Of a DNA stretch of 64,000 nucleotides, positions 44,777 to 55,363 are shown one piece after another. The position numbers and the translations under genes were made by a program. The notes under the pieces are model-generated. The model was not told where the DNA came from. It searched no databases and was given only the letters and a program-made list of their open reading frames with translations. How positions within the stretch are numbered: the stretch's first letter is position 1; every line of letters starts with the position of its first letter. The stretch comes from Kiritimatiellia bacterium (GTDB lineage Bacteria > Verrucomicrobiota > Kiritimatiellia > UBA8416 > JABMPJ01), in NCBI GenBank assembly GCA_030745755.1, contig JASLOA010000027.1, positions 214,382-278,381 of the forward strand. The letters run 5' to 3'.

Positions 44777-45618
44777 CAGCATGGATCAGTGTCATCGTGC
44801 AGGTGGTAGTGCTGTCTTGCGCGTTCTACTACATTTTTCTCTTCTTCCGGGGAACGCGCGGTGCACAGGTGCTGGTGGGGCTGGCCCTGCTGATCATTGT
44901 GATGATCGGCCTGACCCGTCTCTTCAACCTGGACGAGCTGAACTGGCTGCTCAGCCGCTTCTCGGTCTATCTCGCTGTGGCGCTTCTGATCATTTTCCAG
45001 CCGGAGATCCGGCGCGCCCTGGCCGAGCTTGGAAAACAGCCGGCCTTCGTGGTGGCGGTCGATCGCAAGACCGTGGTCGACAACATCGTGCAGGCCGTCG
45101 AGCAGCTGGCCGACCATCGGGTCGGGGCGCTGATCGCGATTGAGCGCGAGATCGGCACACGCGCGATCCAGGAATCCGGTATCCGTATCGATACGCAAGT
45201 GGTTCCGGAACTGCTGGCCACGATCTTCTTTCCTCACACCCCGCTGCACGACGGAGGCGTGGTTATCAGTGAGGGACGCATCATGGCCGCGCGCTGTATC
45301 TTTCCGCTCTCGCAGCGAACGGAATTGCACAAACAGCTCGGGACCCGTCACCGCGCTGCCGTGGGGCTCAGCGAGGAAACCGATGCGGTCATCATTGTGG
45401 TGTCGGAAGAGACCGGTACCATCTCGGTCAGTTACCGCGGGCGTCTGAGCCGGGGACTGGATGGCGCACGCCTGAAGCGCTTCCTCGGTGCGCTGCTGAT
45501 TCGCGGACGCGGACCCGAAAGCGCCTGGCGTCGCGCGCAGGGACAACTCGATCTTACGCCGGAAGGCATTGCCAAGTCCGAAGAGAAACGGGTCAACGAG
45601 GAGCAGTCCGGTGGCTAA
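44773..45618 (+). CDS. cdaA: Diadenylate cyclase CdaA
   Basis: Makes cyclic di-AMP from two ATP at the membrane. 281 residues: three N-terminal helices (about 3-80), then a DAC domain with LHDGGVVISEGRI and GTRHRAAVGLSEETDA. The canonical DGA motif reads DGG here; the RHR motif is intact. C-terminal about 80 residues are variable. Start overlaps folP; cdaR follows with an 8-base overlap. Confidence 0.95.
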   Translation: MTAWISVIVQVVVLSCAFYYIFLFFRGTRGAQVLVGLALLIIVMIGLTRLFNLDELNWLLSRFSVYLAVALLIIFQPEIRRALAELGKQPAFVVAVDRKTVVDNIVQAVEQLADHRVGALIAIEREIGTRAIQESGIRIDTQVVPELLATIFFPHTPLHDGGVVISEGRIMAARCIFPLSQRTELHKQLGTRHRAAVGLSEETDAVIIVVSEETGTISVSYRGRLSRGLDGARLKRFLGALLIRGRGPESAWRRAQGQLDLTPEGIAKSEEKRVNEEQSGG

Positions 45619-46558
45619 CCCTTTTGAAGTAGTCAGATCTCTGTTCGTGAAGAACTGGACCCTCAAAGTCCTCGCTATATTGCTGGGGGCACTCAGTTTC
45701 TATGCGATCCGTGGTGCCATCAGCTTTGAGGTGCCGTACACCGTACCGATCGAGGTGCAGATGGGGCCCGGCATGGCGGTGCTCGACAAGAGCATTACGT
45801 CGGTGGATGTCACGTTTGGCGGGTCACAGGACGACCTGCGCCGGCTCGACCAGACTCAACTCAAGGCTGTGGTCAAACCGCGTGAGACCAACCCCGGTGG
45901 GTCTGAGGTCGTCACGATTCGGCCCGAACACATCGTGGGCCTCGGCAAAGTACGCGTCCTCTCGATTCGCCCCAGTACGCTGACGCTTTCCTATGACCGC
46001 GAAGCCGAGCGCGATGTGATTGTGCTCAAGCCCAAGACCGTTGGCGTGCCGCTCATGGGCAGAGCGGAGCTCGACTATGAACCCAAGGCCGTCAAGCTGC
46101 GTGGTCCCAGGCGCCGTCTGGCCCATATCAGCGCGGTAAGCTGCGAGCCGGTGGATGTGGATGGGCGCGTCGAATCGTTTACACGCAAAGTTGCCGTTCT
46201 CTCACCCGGCGATGCCTGGGTCTACCAGATTGAACCGCGCGAGGTAACCGTCGAGGTCACGATTGTCACCGAACGCATCAGCCGCACCGTAACCAACGTC
46301 GCCGTCCTGGCCGTGACCCAGCCCGGGGCGCCGGCCTGCGTTGACATCGAGCCGCGCATGGTGGACGTGGTCCTGATGGGGCGTTCAGAAGTTCTGGAAG
46401 GCATCTCGCACGACGCCGTGCGCGTCTACGTGAACTGCATCGACCTGGAAGCGGATGCAAACTACGAGCTGCCGGTTGCCGTGCACGTGCCGCCGGAGGT
46501 GGACGTCGCGACAGCTGTGAGACCCGAAACAGTCAAGGTGCAGCTAAGGGAGCAGTGA
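45611..46558 (+). CDS. cdaR: CdaR/YbbR-domain regulator of diadenylate cyclase
   Basis: 315 residues from GTG 45611, preceded by GAGGAG and overlapping cdaA. One N-terminal transmembrane helix (about 17-37), then three to four YbbR repeats of about 80-90 residues, each with a beta-rich VxVTFxG or VxLRGPRRRL type edge. YbbR proteins sit outside the membrane and modulate CdaA. The gene order supports this. Confidence 0.9.
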   Translation: MANPFEVVRSLFVKNWTLKVLAILLGALSFYAIRGAISFEVPYTVPIEVQMGPGMAVLDKSITSVDVTFGGSQDDLRRLDQTQLKAVVKPRETNPGGSEVVTIRPEHIVGLGKVRVLSIRPSTLTLSYDREAERDVIVLKPKTVGVPLMGRAELDYEPKAVKLRGPRRRLAHISAVSCEPVDVDGRVESFTRKVAVLSPGDAWVYQIEPREVTVEVTIVTERISRTVTNVAVLAVTQPGAPACVDIEPRMVDVVLMGRSEVLEGISHDAVRVYVNCIDLEADANYELPVAVHVPPEVDVATAVRPETVKVQLREQ

Positions 46559-46562
46559 GTCT

Positions 46563-49024
<2,462 letters not shown>

Positions 49025-49028
<4 letters not shown>

Positions 49029-49183
49029 TGTCCTGTATCACAATTGCGTTTGTATAACTGGTGTGTCATCCCGAGCCTGCCGAGGGATCTCTGCCTCACG
49101 GGTAGGGTGGAGATGGCTCGACCTCCCTCGGAATGACAAGGTGTTACGTTTCTTGAAAACTGGTCTACGATACAGGACACTAG
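49025..49183. mobile_element. MITE-like dispersed repeat, family TAGTGTCCTGT (copy 3)
   Basis: CTAGTGTCCTGTATC at the left and GATACAGGACACTAG at the right form perfect inverted ends. GTGTCATCCCGAGCCTGCCGA and GGAATGACAAGG match copy 1. It separates ftsK from the RodZ-like gene. Confidence 0.85.
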
Positions 49184-49252
49184 AGGAATAGCAGACACTG
49201 ATCACTGATGACTGATCACTCACATGCGGGCGCAGCCCGCAAGGGGGACAAC

Positions 49253-50149
49253 ATGGCTCTAGGTGCAGCACTTAAAGAAGCCCGGATGCGCAAAAAGCTG
49301 ACGGCATCCGAGGTAGCCAGCGGAACGCGCATGATGGTTCAGGTCGTCACGGCCCTGGAAGAAGAGAACTTCAGCAAGATAGCCGCTCCCATCTACGCCA
49401 AGGGATTTATCAAGCTCTACGCCGAATTCGTGGGGCTCGATCCCCAGGCGTTGGTCGCCGAGTATGTGGATCGCTTTGTCGAAGCCAAGCCCAAGGCCGC
49501 CGCAGAGCCCGAGCCTGAGCCGGACTTGTCCCAGCGTAGCGCAGCGGAGCCGGAACTGATTTCTATACCGGAAACTGAACCCGAACCGAAGCCAGAAGAT
49601 GTATCTCCCGTAGATGAAGCACCTCCCGCACCAGAGTTCGATCTGCCGGAACAGGGCCCAGCGAAGTCGGACTTGTCCGGCGTAGCGCGTAGCGCGGAGC
49701 CGGAAGAACTCGACCTCTTCTCTGAAGCTGACGTGGGCGCGAACGACCGGCGCGGCATTCTGATGGATGAGGGATATCGCGAGGTCGAACCCTCCTGGCA
49801 GGATCGTGCGGGGCACCTCCTGACCGATGCGGTGGACGCCCTGCAGAGTGGGGCTGACTCCGTCGGGGCCGCGTGCCGTCGCGCTTGCGGAGGGGGCACC
49901 AGTCTTGTGGTTCGAACATGGAGCCGCCTCGTGGATACTTTCACGGCTCGAAAAAAGGAGCTCTCACAGATCGATTTCAAGAACCTGTCAGCCCGTCATA
50001 TGATGGCGCTGCTGGGCGTGCTGGTTCTTGTGCTGCTGGTGATTTCCAGTCTGAGCCGCTGCGTGCGGGGTAAGGGCGAAGTGGCGCTGCCTGATGCTGC
50101 TCCGTCGCTACCTGTTGCCGCCGAACCTTCCGACGTCTATCTCGACTGA
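49253..50149 (+). CDS. RodZ-like HTH membrane protein
   Basis: 298 residues. N-terminal HTH_25 domain (about 2-70: LGAALKEARMRKKLTASEVA, then FSKIAAPIYAKGFIKLYAEF) as in the cell-shape protein RodZ, a long acidic/proline linker, a transmembrane helix near 263-283, and a short periplasmic tail without a RodZ C-terminal domain. ATG 49253 follows AAGGGGGA. The linker carries two translated family-3 repeats (PDLSQRSAAEPE and SDLSGVARSAEPEE). Confidence 0.8.
   Translation: MALGAALKEARMRKKLTASEVASGTRMMVQVVTALEEENFSKIAAPIYAKGFIKLYAEFVGLDPQALVAEYVDRFVEAKPKAAAEPEPEPDLSQRSAAEPELISIPETEPEPKPEDVSPVDEAPPAPEFDLPEQGPAKSDLSGVARSAEPEELDLFSEADVGANDRRGILMDEGYREVEPSWQDRAGHLLTDAVDALQSGADSVGAACRRACGGGTSLVVRTWSRLVDTFTARKKELSQIDFKNLSARHMMALLGVLVLVLLVISSLSRCVRGKGEVALPDAAPSLPVAAEPSDVYLD
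49520..49553. repeat. Intragenic family-3 repeat in RodZ-like gene (first)
   Basis: CCGGACTTGTCCCAGCGTAG then CGCAGCGGAGCCGG. In frame; translated PDLSQRSAAEPE. Confidence 0.7.
49667..49705. repeat. Intragenic family-3 repeat in RodZ-like gene (second)
   Basis: TCGGACTTGTCCGGCGTAGC then GCGTAGCGCGGAGCCGGAA. In frame; translated SDLSGVARSAEPE. Confidence 0.7.
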
Positions 50150-50157
50150 GAGGCCAC

Positions 50158-51621
50158 ATGCCCAAAGCCAAGTCATCCCCATCTCCCGCCCCCCCCACCA
50201 GTAAGCCCTCCCCATCTCCCAGCCCCCCCACCGGCAAGTCTTCTCCATCTCCCGGACCCCCCACCGGCTTGCCCGGTGGGAGTCAAAGATCCCTCTCCGT
50301 TGGCATCATCAGCCTGGGCTGCGCCAAGAACCTGGTCGACTCACAGATCATGGCCGGCGTGATGCTGACCGAGAACATCACGATCGCCACCACCCCCGAA
50401 GAAGCCGATGTGCTTCTGGTCAATACCTGCTCGTTTATTCATGACGCCCGTGAAGAGTCCGTTGCCGCCATTCTCGATGCCTGCGCTCTGCGCGACGAAG
50501 GGCGGCCGCGCGCGGTTGTGGTGACCGGCTGCCTGCCGCAACGCTATCGACAGGAACTGGCCGACAGCCTGCCCGAAGTTGATGCCTTTGTGGGCCTCGA
50601 CGGACTCGAAACGATAGGGGCCGTGATTCGGAATGCTGCAGGAGGGGAGCATGCTGCTGCCGATATCACGCCGACCTCACACCGTCTCTACGAACCGCGC
50701 CTGCCCTCCCTCTCTCTGACCGGTGGCCCGTTCGCCTATCTCAAGATCGGTGAAGGCTGCAACCACCCCTGTGCCTTCTGCGCCATACCCTCTATCCGGG
50801 GCCGACACCGCTCGCGCCCGATCGATGCGCTGGTCGCGGAAACAGAACAGCTGCTCGCCTCCGGCATTCGAGAGATCAACCTGATATCGCAAGACACCAC
50901 AAGCTATGGGCGTGATTTGGAGGGGGCTGATCTGCCGGGTGTACTGGGCGCCCTGGGCAACATTGGCGGTGAGTTCTGGATTCGCATTCTCTACGGCTAC
51001 CCGTCTGAAGTCACGGATGCCGTACTCGATGCCATGGGCGAGGTCGAGCAGGTCCTGCCCTATCTCGATATCCCGATCCAGCACAGCCATCCGGACATCC
51101 TCAAAGCCATGCGCCGGGCCGGAACTGCTCGCGCGGTTAAGACCCTCCCCGCACGTGTGCGCAAGCGACTGCCGGACGCCACGCTGCGCACCACCTGCCT
51201 GGTCGGATTTCCGGGAGAGAAGCGCGAGCATTTCTCGCACCTGTTGGACCACGTGCGCGAAGCAAAGTATGACCACCTCGGTGCGTTCGCATTCTCCCCC
51301 GAAGAAGGTACGGCTGCCGAGACCCTGACCGGACGGCCGCGCCCGGAGACCGCTGAACGACGGCGTGGAAAATTGCTGCTCGCACAGCAGGAGATCGTAG
51401 CCGAGCGCGTGGCGCAGCTCGTGGGATCCGACGACGTGGCGCTACTGGAGAGTCCGGGGGACGAACGAGGTAGCTGGCTGGCCCGTACCCGCCGCCAAGC
51501 CCCCGACGTCGATGGCATCACATTCGTCTCGGGCCTGGCAAACAATGCTGAGGCCGGAGATCTCGTTCCCGTGCGCTACACGGGGGGCGCAGACTACGAC
51601 CTCTTCGCGGAACTGATTTAG
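50158..51621 (+). CDS. rimO: Ribosomal protein S12 methylthiotransferase RimO with a repeat-derived N-terminal extension
   Basis: Radical-SAM enzyme that methylthiolates Asp of ribosomal protein S12. UPF0004 part ISLGCAKNLVDS, NTCSFIHDAREES, TGCLPQRY; radical-SAM CNHPCAFCAIPS; C-terminal TRAM domain. The core starts only near residue 43. The preceding 40 residues are three 11-residue repeats of the type K(S/P)SPSPxPPT(S/G) plus LPGGSQRS, encoded by 33-base tandem repeats. No internal ATG or GTG between the repeats and the core is well placed, so the extension is probably translated. Confidence 0.94.
   Translation: MPKAKSSPSPAPPTSKPSPSPSPPTGKSSPSPGPPTGLPGGSQRSLSVGIISLGCAKNLVDSQIMAGVMLTENITIATTPEEADVLLVNTCSFIHDAREESVAAILDACALRDEGRPRAVVVTGCLPQRYRQELADSLPEVDAFVGLDGLETIGAVIRNAAGGEHAAADITPTSHRLYEPRLPSLSLTGGPFAYLKIGEGCNHPCAFCAIPSIRGRHRSRPIDALVAETEQLLASGIREINLISQDTTSYGRDLEGADLPGVLGALGNIGGEFWIRILYGYPSEVTDAVLDAMGEVEQVLPYLDIPIQHSHPDILKAMRRAGTARAVKTLPARVRKRLPDATLRTTCLVGFPGEKREHFSHLLDHVREAKYDHLGAFAFSPEEGTAAETLTGRPRPETAERRRGKLLLAQQEIVAERVAQLVGSDDVALLESPGDERGSWLARTRRQAPDVDGITFVSGLANNAEAGDLVPVRYTGGADYDLFAELI
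50170..50298. repeat. 33-bp tandem repeats and CCCACCGG/CCGGTGGG hairpin (family 4) in rimO
   Basis: Three 33-base units (50170-50202, 50203-50235, 50236-50268), each with a CCATCTCCC block and a CCCCCCACC block, then TTGCCCGGTGGGAGTCAAAG closing a hairpin with the last CCCACCGG. All lengths are multiples of three. Confidence 0.85.
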
Positions 51622-51622
51622 G

Positions 51623-51769
51623 CTATTCCGGGCTGGCTTCCGCCGCCGGGGGAGCCGTATATGTGGATGCATTTGCCCGCTTGCCCATCTGTACCAGACC
51701 CGCTGCCGCAAGCAGCCCCAGTATAACGCACAGCAAAACCCTCTCGCCAGATGTCAGCCCGTCCATCAT
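51623..51769 (-). CDS. Small membrane protein (48 aa)
   Basis: ATG 51769 follows GAGAG. Short N-terminal MMDGLTSGERVLL, one helix (about 12-30) and a Pro/Ala-rich tail. Convergent with rimO, one base from its stop. The N-terminal pattern resembles the anchor of ComEA-like proteins but there is no helix-hairpin-helix domain. Function unknown. Confidence 0.5.
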   Translation of the reverse strand: MMDGLTSGERVLLCVILGLLAAAGLVQMGKRANASTYTAPPAAEASPE

Positions 51770-51864
51770 CTCTCTAATGCCTTTCTTGTCATTACCGTCG
51801 TTCAGCTTGGGTAGACAGTAGCAGTGTGATGCGCGAGAGGCAATAGAAAAAGATAATAACATAG

Positions 51865-51900
51865 CACTACGGGAAATTCCCTACGGGAGATTCCCTAGTG
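51865..51900. repeat. Family-5 palindrome with internal duplication
   Basis: CACTACGGGAAATTCCC then TACGGGAGATTCCCTAGTG: a copy of the 24055 palindrome whose centre is duplicated. Confidence 0.65.
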
Positions 51901-51923
51901 GTTCCGATCGGCACAGCTCTTCG

Positions 51924-52014
51924 GGTTTCCGTCTACGCGCTCCGCCGCGACAAGTAGGTATTTGGGATTTCCTTGGGTGTTTCCGACATTTCGACACTTG
52001 TGGTGAAATGTCGG
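51924..52014. repeat. Intergenic family-3 repeat (51924-51958) and stem-loop (51983-52014)
   Basis: The complement of 51924-51958 reads CCTACTTGTCGCGGCGGAGC then GCGTAGACGGAAACC. CCGACATTTC (51983-51992) pairs exactly with GAAATGTCGG (52005-52014) shortly before the start of the 52061 gene. Confidence 0.6.
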
Positions 52015-52060
52015 GGCTATATCTTGACAGCGATGCAAAGAGGGCCAACACTACTTTTCC

Positions 52061-52729
52061 ATGGCTACAGACTGGGATATTCGACCGCGGGCCTCCGTTT
52101 GTGATCAGTGCGATGCGGAGTTTGAAGACAGGCAGGACTGCTTTACGGTTCTGCGATTCACGGATGAGGAAGGCTACGTGCGCGCCGATCACTGCGCCGA
52201 ATGCTGGACTAACAATCCTCCGGACGATCGAGGCGTCAGCATGTGGAAGGGGCTCTTCCTGCTTCCGCCTCCGCCCGAGGCTGAAGCCCTTGAACAGAAC
52301 ACGGCCGAGTCACTGCTGCGTCGTCTCATGGACGAGGATCCGGAATCGCACGCCAACGTCATCTATATCCTGGCCGTCATGCTGGAACGCAAACGCCAGT
52401 TCATCGAGCGCGCCACCCAGACACGTGATGACACCCTCATCCGTGTCTATGAATTCCGCAAAACAGGCGAGACATTCCTGATTCGCGACCCCATGCTCAG
52501 CCTCGACGAACTCGAACCCGTCCAGGAACAAGTCATCGCCCTTCTCGGCGGCGGGGAGAAACCGGAGGAGGCGCCCCCCGCCAACTCAGGCGAAAGCGAA
52601 GAACATGCCGCAGAAGCAGAGGCGCCCCCCACTGGTTCATCCGGTGGGAGCGAGGCAGAAGCAGCAGAGGAAACGCCCCCCACCGGTTTACCCGGTGGGA
52701 GCGAAAGATCTCCCGAGATACATGAGTAA
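52061..52729 (+). CDS. Conserved-looking hypothetical protein with Cys-pair motif and repeat-derived tail
   Basis: 222 residues. N-terminal VCDQCDAEFEDRQDC and later HCAECW give two CxxC pairs, suggesting a zinc-binding unit. A helical middle contains LLRRLMDEDPESHANVIYIL and LERKRQFIERATQTRDDTLI. The final 55 residues are low complexity and include two copies of PPTG(S/L)(S/P)GGSE encoded by family-4 repeats. The zinc part resembles small PVC proteins of unknown role; no function assigned. Confidence 0.65.
   Translation: MATDWDIRPRASVCDQCDAEFEDRQDCFTVLRFTDEEGYVRADHCAECWTNNPPDDRGVSMWKGLFLLPPPPEAEALEQNTAESLLRRLMDEDPESHANVIYILAVMLERKRQFIERATQTRDDTLIRVYEFRKTGETFLIRDPMLSLDELEPVQEQVIALLGGGEKPEEAPPANSGESEEHAAEAEAPPTGSSGGSEAEAAEETPPTGLPGGSERSPEIHE
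52624..52715. repeat. Family-4 hairpin repeats inside the 52061 gene
   Basis: CCCCCCACTGG-TTCAT-CCGGTGGGAG (about 52625-52650) and CCCCCCACCGG-TTTAC-CCGGTGGGAG (about 52676-52701), the second followed by CGAAAGATCTCCC. Both in frame. Confidence 0.8.
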
Positions 52730-52860
52730 CCGGCCGAATCCTCCTCTTGCTTTGCGTTCGTTGCCATTCACTTCGTTCATTGCCGACGCAAGCGTCGGCC
52801 AGTTGCTCGCAAGCTCGCCGCGGCGTTCCTTCGCGGCTAATCTGATATAACGTGGACCGC

Positions 52861-54498
52861 ATGTTCGACCTGACCATCCTTAACGCCACCATCCTCGACG
52901 GCACCGGCGCCAACCCCTACACCGCCGACATCGGCATCACCGACGACACCATCACCGCTATAGGCGACCTCTCCGCCGCCGAATCGCGCGACACCATCGA
53001 CCTCGCTTCACCTTTTTCCGATCTCCGATCTCCGACTCCCGATCTCTCGGAGCGAAGCGGAGACCACGCCGTAGCCTTTGGAGAAGGCGGGCTGCTCGCT
53101 CCCGGCTTCATCGACGCCCACACCCACTCCGACACCTACCTGCTCATCGAACCATCGGCGCCATCCAAGGTGTTCCAGGGCATCACCACCGAGGTGTGCG
53201 GCAACTGCGGCGCTTCCGGCGCCCCGATCTCGGATATCTCGCAGCTCCCGTCCGACTGGGCGGACAAGGACTATCCCGGTAGCTGGAACAGCGTTGCCGA
53301 GTACCGCGCCCTCTTCGCGCAGGCTCAACCTGCTGTCAACGCCGTGCTGCTGATCGGGCACAACACGCTGCGCCGCAACATTGTCGGTTACGACAATCGC
53401 CCCGCCACATCCGACGAGATGGATCGCATGCTGCAGCTCATGGAAGAGAGCATGGCCGCCGGGGGCCGCGGGCTGACAACCGGCCTGGTCTACGCTCCCG
53501 GCATGTATGCCCCGCGCGACGAGCTGGTGGCGCTCGCCGCCGTTGCCGGGCACCATGGCGGCATCTACGGCAGCCACATGCGCAGCGAAGGCGCTCAATT
53601 GATCGAGGCGATCGAAGAAACCATTGCGATAGGCGAAGCGGCGGGAGCCCGCATCCAGGTATCCCACCTCAAGACCGCCGGACGCAGCAACTGGCACAAG
53701 GTCGATGCGGCGTGTGAGACGATCCACGCCGCGCGTGAGCGCGGTCTACCCGTGATGGCCGATCGCTATCCCTACACCGCCGGCGCCACAGATCTCGACG
53801 TCGTCTTCCCGTCCTGGTTTGCCGAGGGAGGGCGTGAGGCCATTCTCAAACGTCTGGCCGATCCCGAACAACGCCGCCGCCTGCGCACGGAACTCCTCGA
53901 TAGCCGTCCCACGGAAGAGTGGGGTGGGGTGATGGTCGGCTCCACCACGCACCCGGATAACCTTCGCTTTCGCGGCATGAATCTCCTGGAAGTGGCTGAC
54001 GAGCTGGGTGGCGGCCCCGTCGACGCCATCCTGCATCTTTGCGAGACCGACAGGCTCACGACCGGCGCATTCTTCAGTGGCATGAGCGAGGAGAACATGT
54101 TCCGCATCCTGGCCGAACCCTACGTCATGCTCGGATCCGACGCCTCCCTGCGCGCGCCCACCGGTCCGCTCAGCCACGACTATCCCCACCCGCGCGCCTA
54201 CGGTAGTTTCCCCCGCTTCCTGCGCTGGTCACTGGATGGCAAGACCGTCCCGCTCCCCGAGGCCATCCACAAAATGACCTCGCTCCCCGCCGCCCAGTTC
54301 GGACTCCACGACCGCGGCATCATCGCCGTAGGCAAGAAAGCCGACATCGTCATCTTCGATCCCAACCAGATCCAGGACCACGCCACCTACGGCAACCCCC
54401 ACCAACTCTCCAAAGGCATCACCCACCTCATCGTCAACGGCACCCCCACCATCATCAACGGCACCCCCACCTCCCAACAAGCCGGCCGCATCCTCTAA
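52861..54498 (+). CDS. N-acyl-D-amino-acid deacylase family amidohydrolase
   Basis: About 545 residues. Metal ligands in GFIDAHTHSDTY, Cys-containing EVCGNCGASGAP, GSHMRSEG, SHLKTAGR and GSDASLRAPTGP match the D-aminoacylase/dihydroorotase-like group, which hydrolyses N-acyl-D-amino acids or related amides. ATG 52861 chosen; GTG 52852 is in frame three codons earlier. Between IDLAS and LLAPGFIDAHTH, where relatives have only a few residues, about 28 extra residues are encoded by repeat sequence. The C-terminus also has a duplicated (I)INGTPT. Confidence 0.88.
   Translation: MFDLTILNATILDGTGANPYTADIGITDDTITAIGDLSAAESRDTIDLASPFSDLRSPTPDLSERSGDHAVAFGEGGLLAPGFIDAHTHSDTYLLIEPSAPSKVFQGITTEVCGNCGASGAPISDISQLPSDWADKDYPGSWNSVAEYRALFAQAQPAVNAVLLIGHNTLRRNIVGYDNRPATSDEMDRMLQLMEESMAAGGRGLTTGLVYAPGMYAPRDELVALAAVAGHHGGIYGSHMRSEGAQLIEAIEETIAIGEAAGARIQVSHLKTAGRSNWHKVDAACETIHAARERGLPVMADRYPYTAGATDLDVVFPSWFAEGGREAILKRLADPEQRRRLRTELLDSRPTEEWGGVMVGSTTHPDNLRFRGMNLLEVADELGGGPVDAILHLCETDRLTTGAFFSGMSEENMFRILAEPYVMLGSDASLRAPTGPLSHDYPHPRAYGSFPRFLRWSLDGKTVPLPEAIHKMTSLPAAQFGLHDRGIIAVGKKADIVIFDPNQIQDHATYGNPHQLSKGITHLIVNGTPTIINGTPTSQQAGRIL
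53006..53090. repeat. Intragenic repeat insertion in the amidohydrolase gene
   Basis: GATCTCCGATCTCCGACTCC-type simple repeat then GGAGCGAAGCGGAGACC and GCCGTAGCCTTTGGAGAAGG, the latter related to family 3. In frame just before the metal-binding HTH motif. Confidence 0.6.
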
Positions 54499-54499
54499 A

Positions 54500-54615
54500 G
54501 CCCCCCCCCACGACCTCTGTCTCCTGCTCCCCACGACCGCATTCTCTCGTTCCCCCACGACCTCTCTCTCCCGTTCCCCCACGACCTTGGTCGTGGGAAA
54601 CCAAGATCCCTTCTC
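54500..54615. repeat. Tandem CCCCCACGACC repeats ending in a hairpin (family 4 relative)
   Basis: Four CCCCCACGACC-like units follow the amidohydrolase stop, the last closing as CCCACGACC-TT-GGTCGTGGG followed by AAACCAAGATCCC, parallel to the rimO repeat end. Together with the palindrome at 54736 this is all that is recognised in the 373-base gap. Confidence 0.7.
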
Positions 54616-54735
54616 CCCGCAAGGTGTCACTCCCGCAATACTCAATCGCTTCTTCATCCTTCCCAAACCACCCCCTCTCCACAGCGCTTTCCCAGCCAAC
54701 AGACCCCCCTCCAAACAGCCGCCGCCGAAGAGGGC

Positions 54736-54755
54736 CTAGGGAATATCCCCTAGTG
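54736..54755. repeat. Family-5 palindrome copy
   Basis: CTAGGGAATATCCCCTAGTG, a degenerate relative of the palindrome at 24055. Confidence 0.5.
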
Positions 54756-54871
54756 AGAAATAGGATTCTCCCGTATTGCCGATTTTTCCAGATTCGGGTT
54801 ATGGTGAATAAGAATCGTAGCGGGAGCGTAGAGGGAGGATAGCTGTCTTTCCTGCGAGCTGCACAGGAAGG

Positions 54872-55363
54872 ATGTCTGTGACCCTCACCAAATGGGTATT
54901 GCTGTGCTGCATACTCGCCCTCCCATGCGCGGGCCTCGGCAGTCTACTCATCTATCTCGGCGGCCCCGATGCGGATTCCGTCTCTGATCGCGATGGGGAC
55001 GGACTGCTTGACGCGTGGGAACAGGAGCACTTCGGGCACCTGGACTTCTCTGCCGATGATGATCCGGACCTGGACGGGGTTGCCAATGAGGCGGAGTTGG
55101 CACGCGGTACTCGGCCGGATGATGCTTCCTCGGCCACAGTGACACTCTTCGTCAGCAGGTCGGCCGGTCAGTTGTCCTACGACGGATTGGCTCGTCAGTG
55201 GGATGGTTCCCACGGTCCGAAACCGACCATCAGCACGGCGCTCTTCTCCTCTCTCTCCGGCGACACCATCCACGTGCTCTCCGGCACCTATCTCGAAGAT
55301 GTCACCATCAGTGGCATGAATGTGACCGTAACAGGCGAGGGCCTCATAAAGGGAACCCCATGA
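54872..55363 (+). CDS. Secreted protein with Ca-binding type DRDGDG motifs, beginning of a beta-helix protein (probably truncated)
   Basis: 163 residues. Signal peptide (about 1-25), then DRDGDGLLDAWEQEHFG and DDDPDLDGVANEAELARGT, the thrombospondin-3-like calcium repeats common in PVC surface proteins. The end resembles the first coils of a right-handed beta-helix (TYLEDVTISGMNVTVTG) and stops abruptly. Relatives are usually far longer, so this is probably a 5' remnant. The stop overlaps the next ATG. Confidence 0.65.
   Translation: MSVTLTKWVLLCCILALPCAGLGSLLIYLGGPDADSVSDRDGDGLLDAWEQEHFGHLDFSADDDPDLDGVANEAELARGTRPDDASSATVTLFVSRSAGQLSYDGLARQWDGSHGPKPTISTALFSSLSGDTIHVLSGTYLEDVTISGMNVTVTGEGLIKGTP

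Noticed and set aside
50170..50298. Possible CRISPR array
   Set aside because: The 33-base units are directly adjacent without spacers and lie in frame inside rimO; no cas genes are present in the window.
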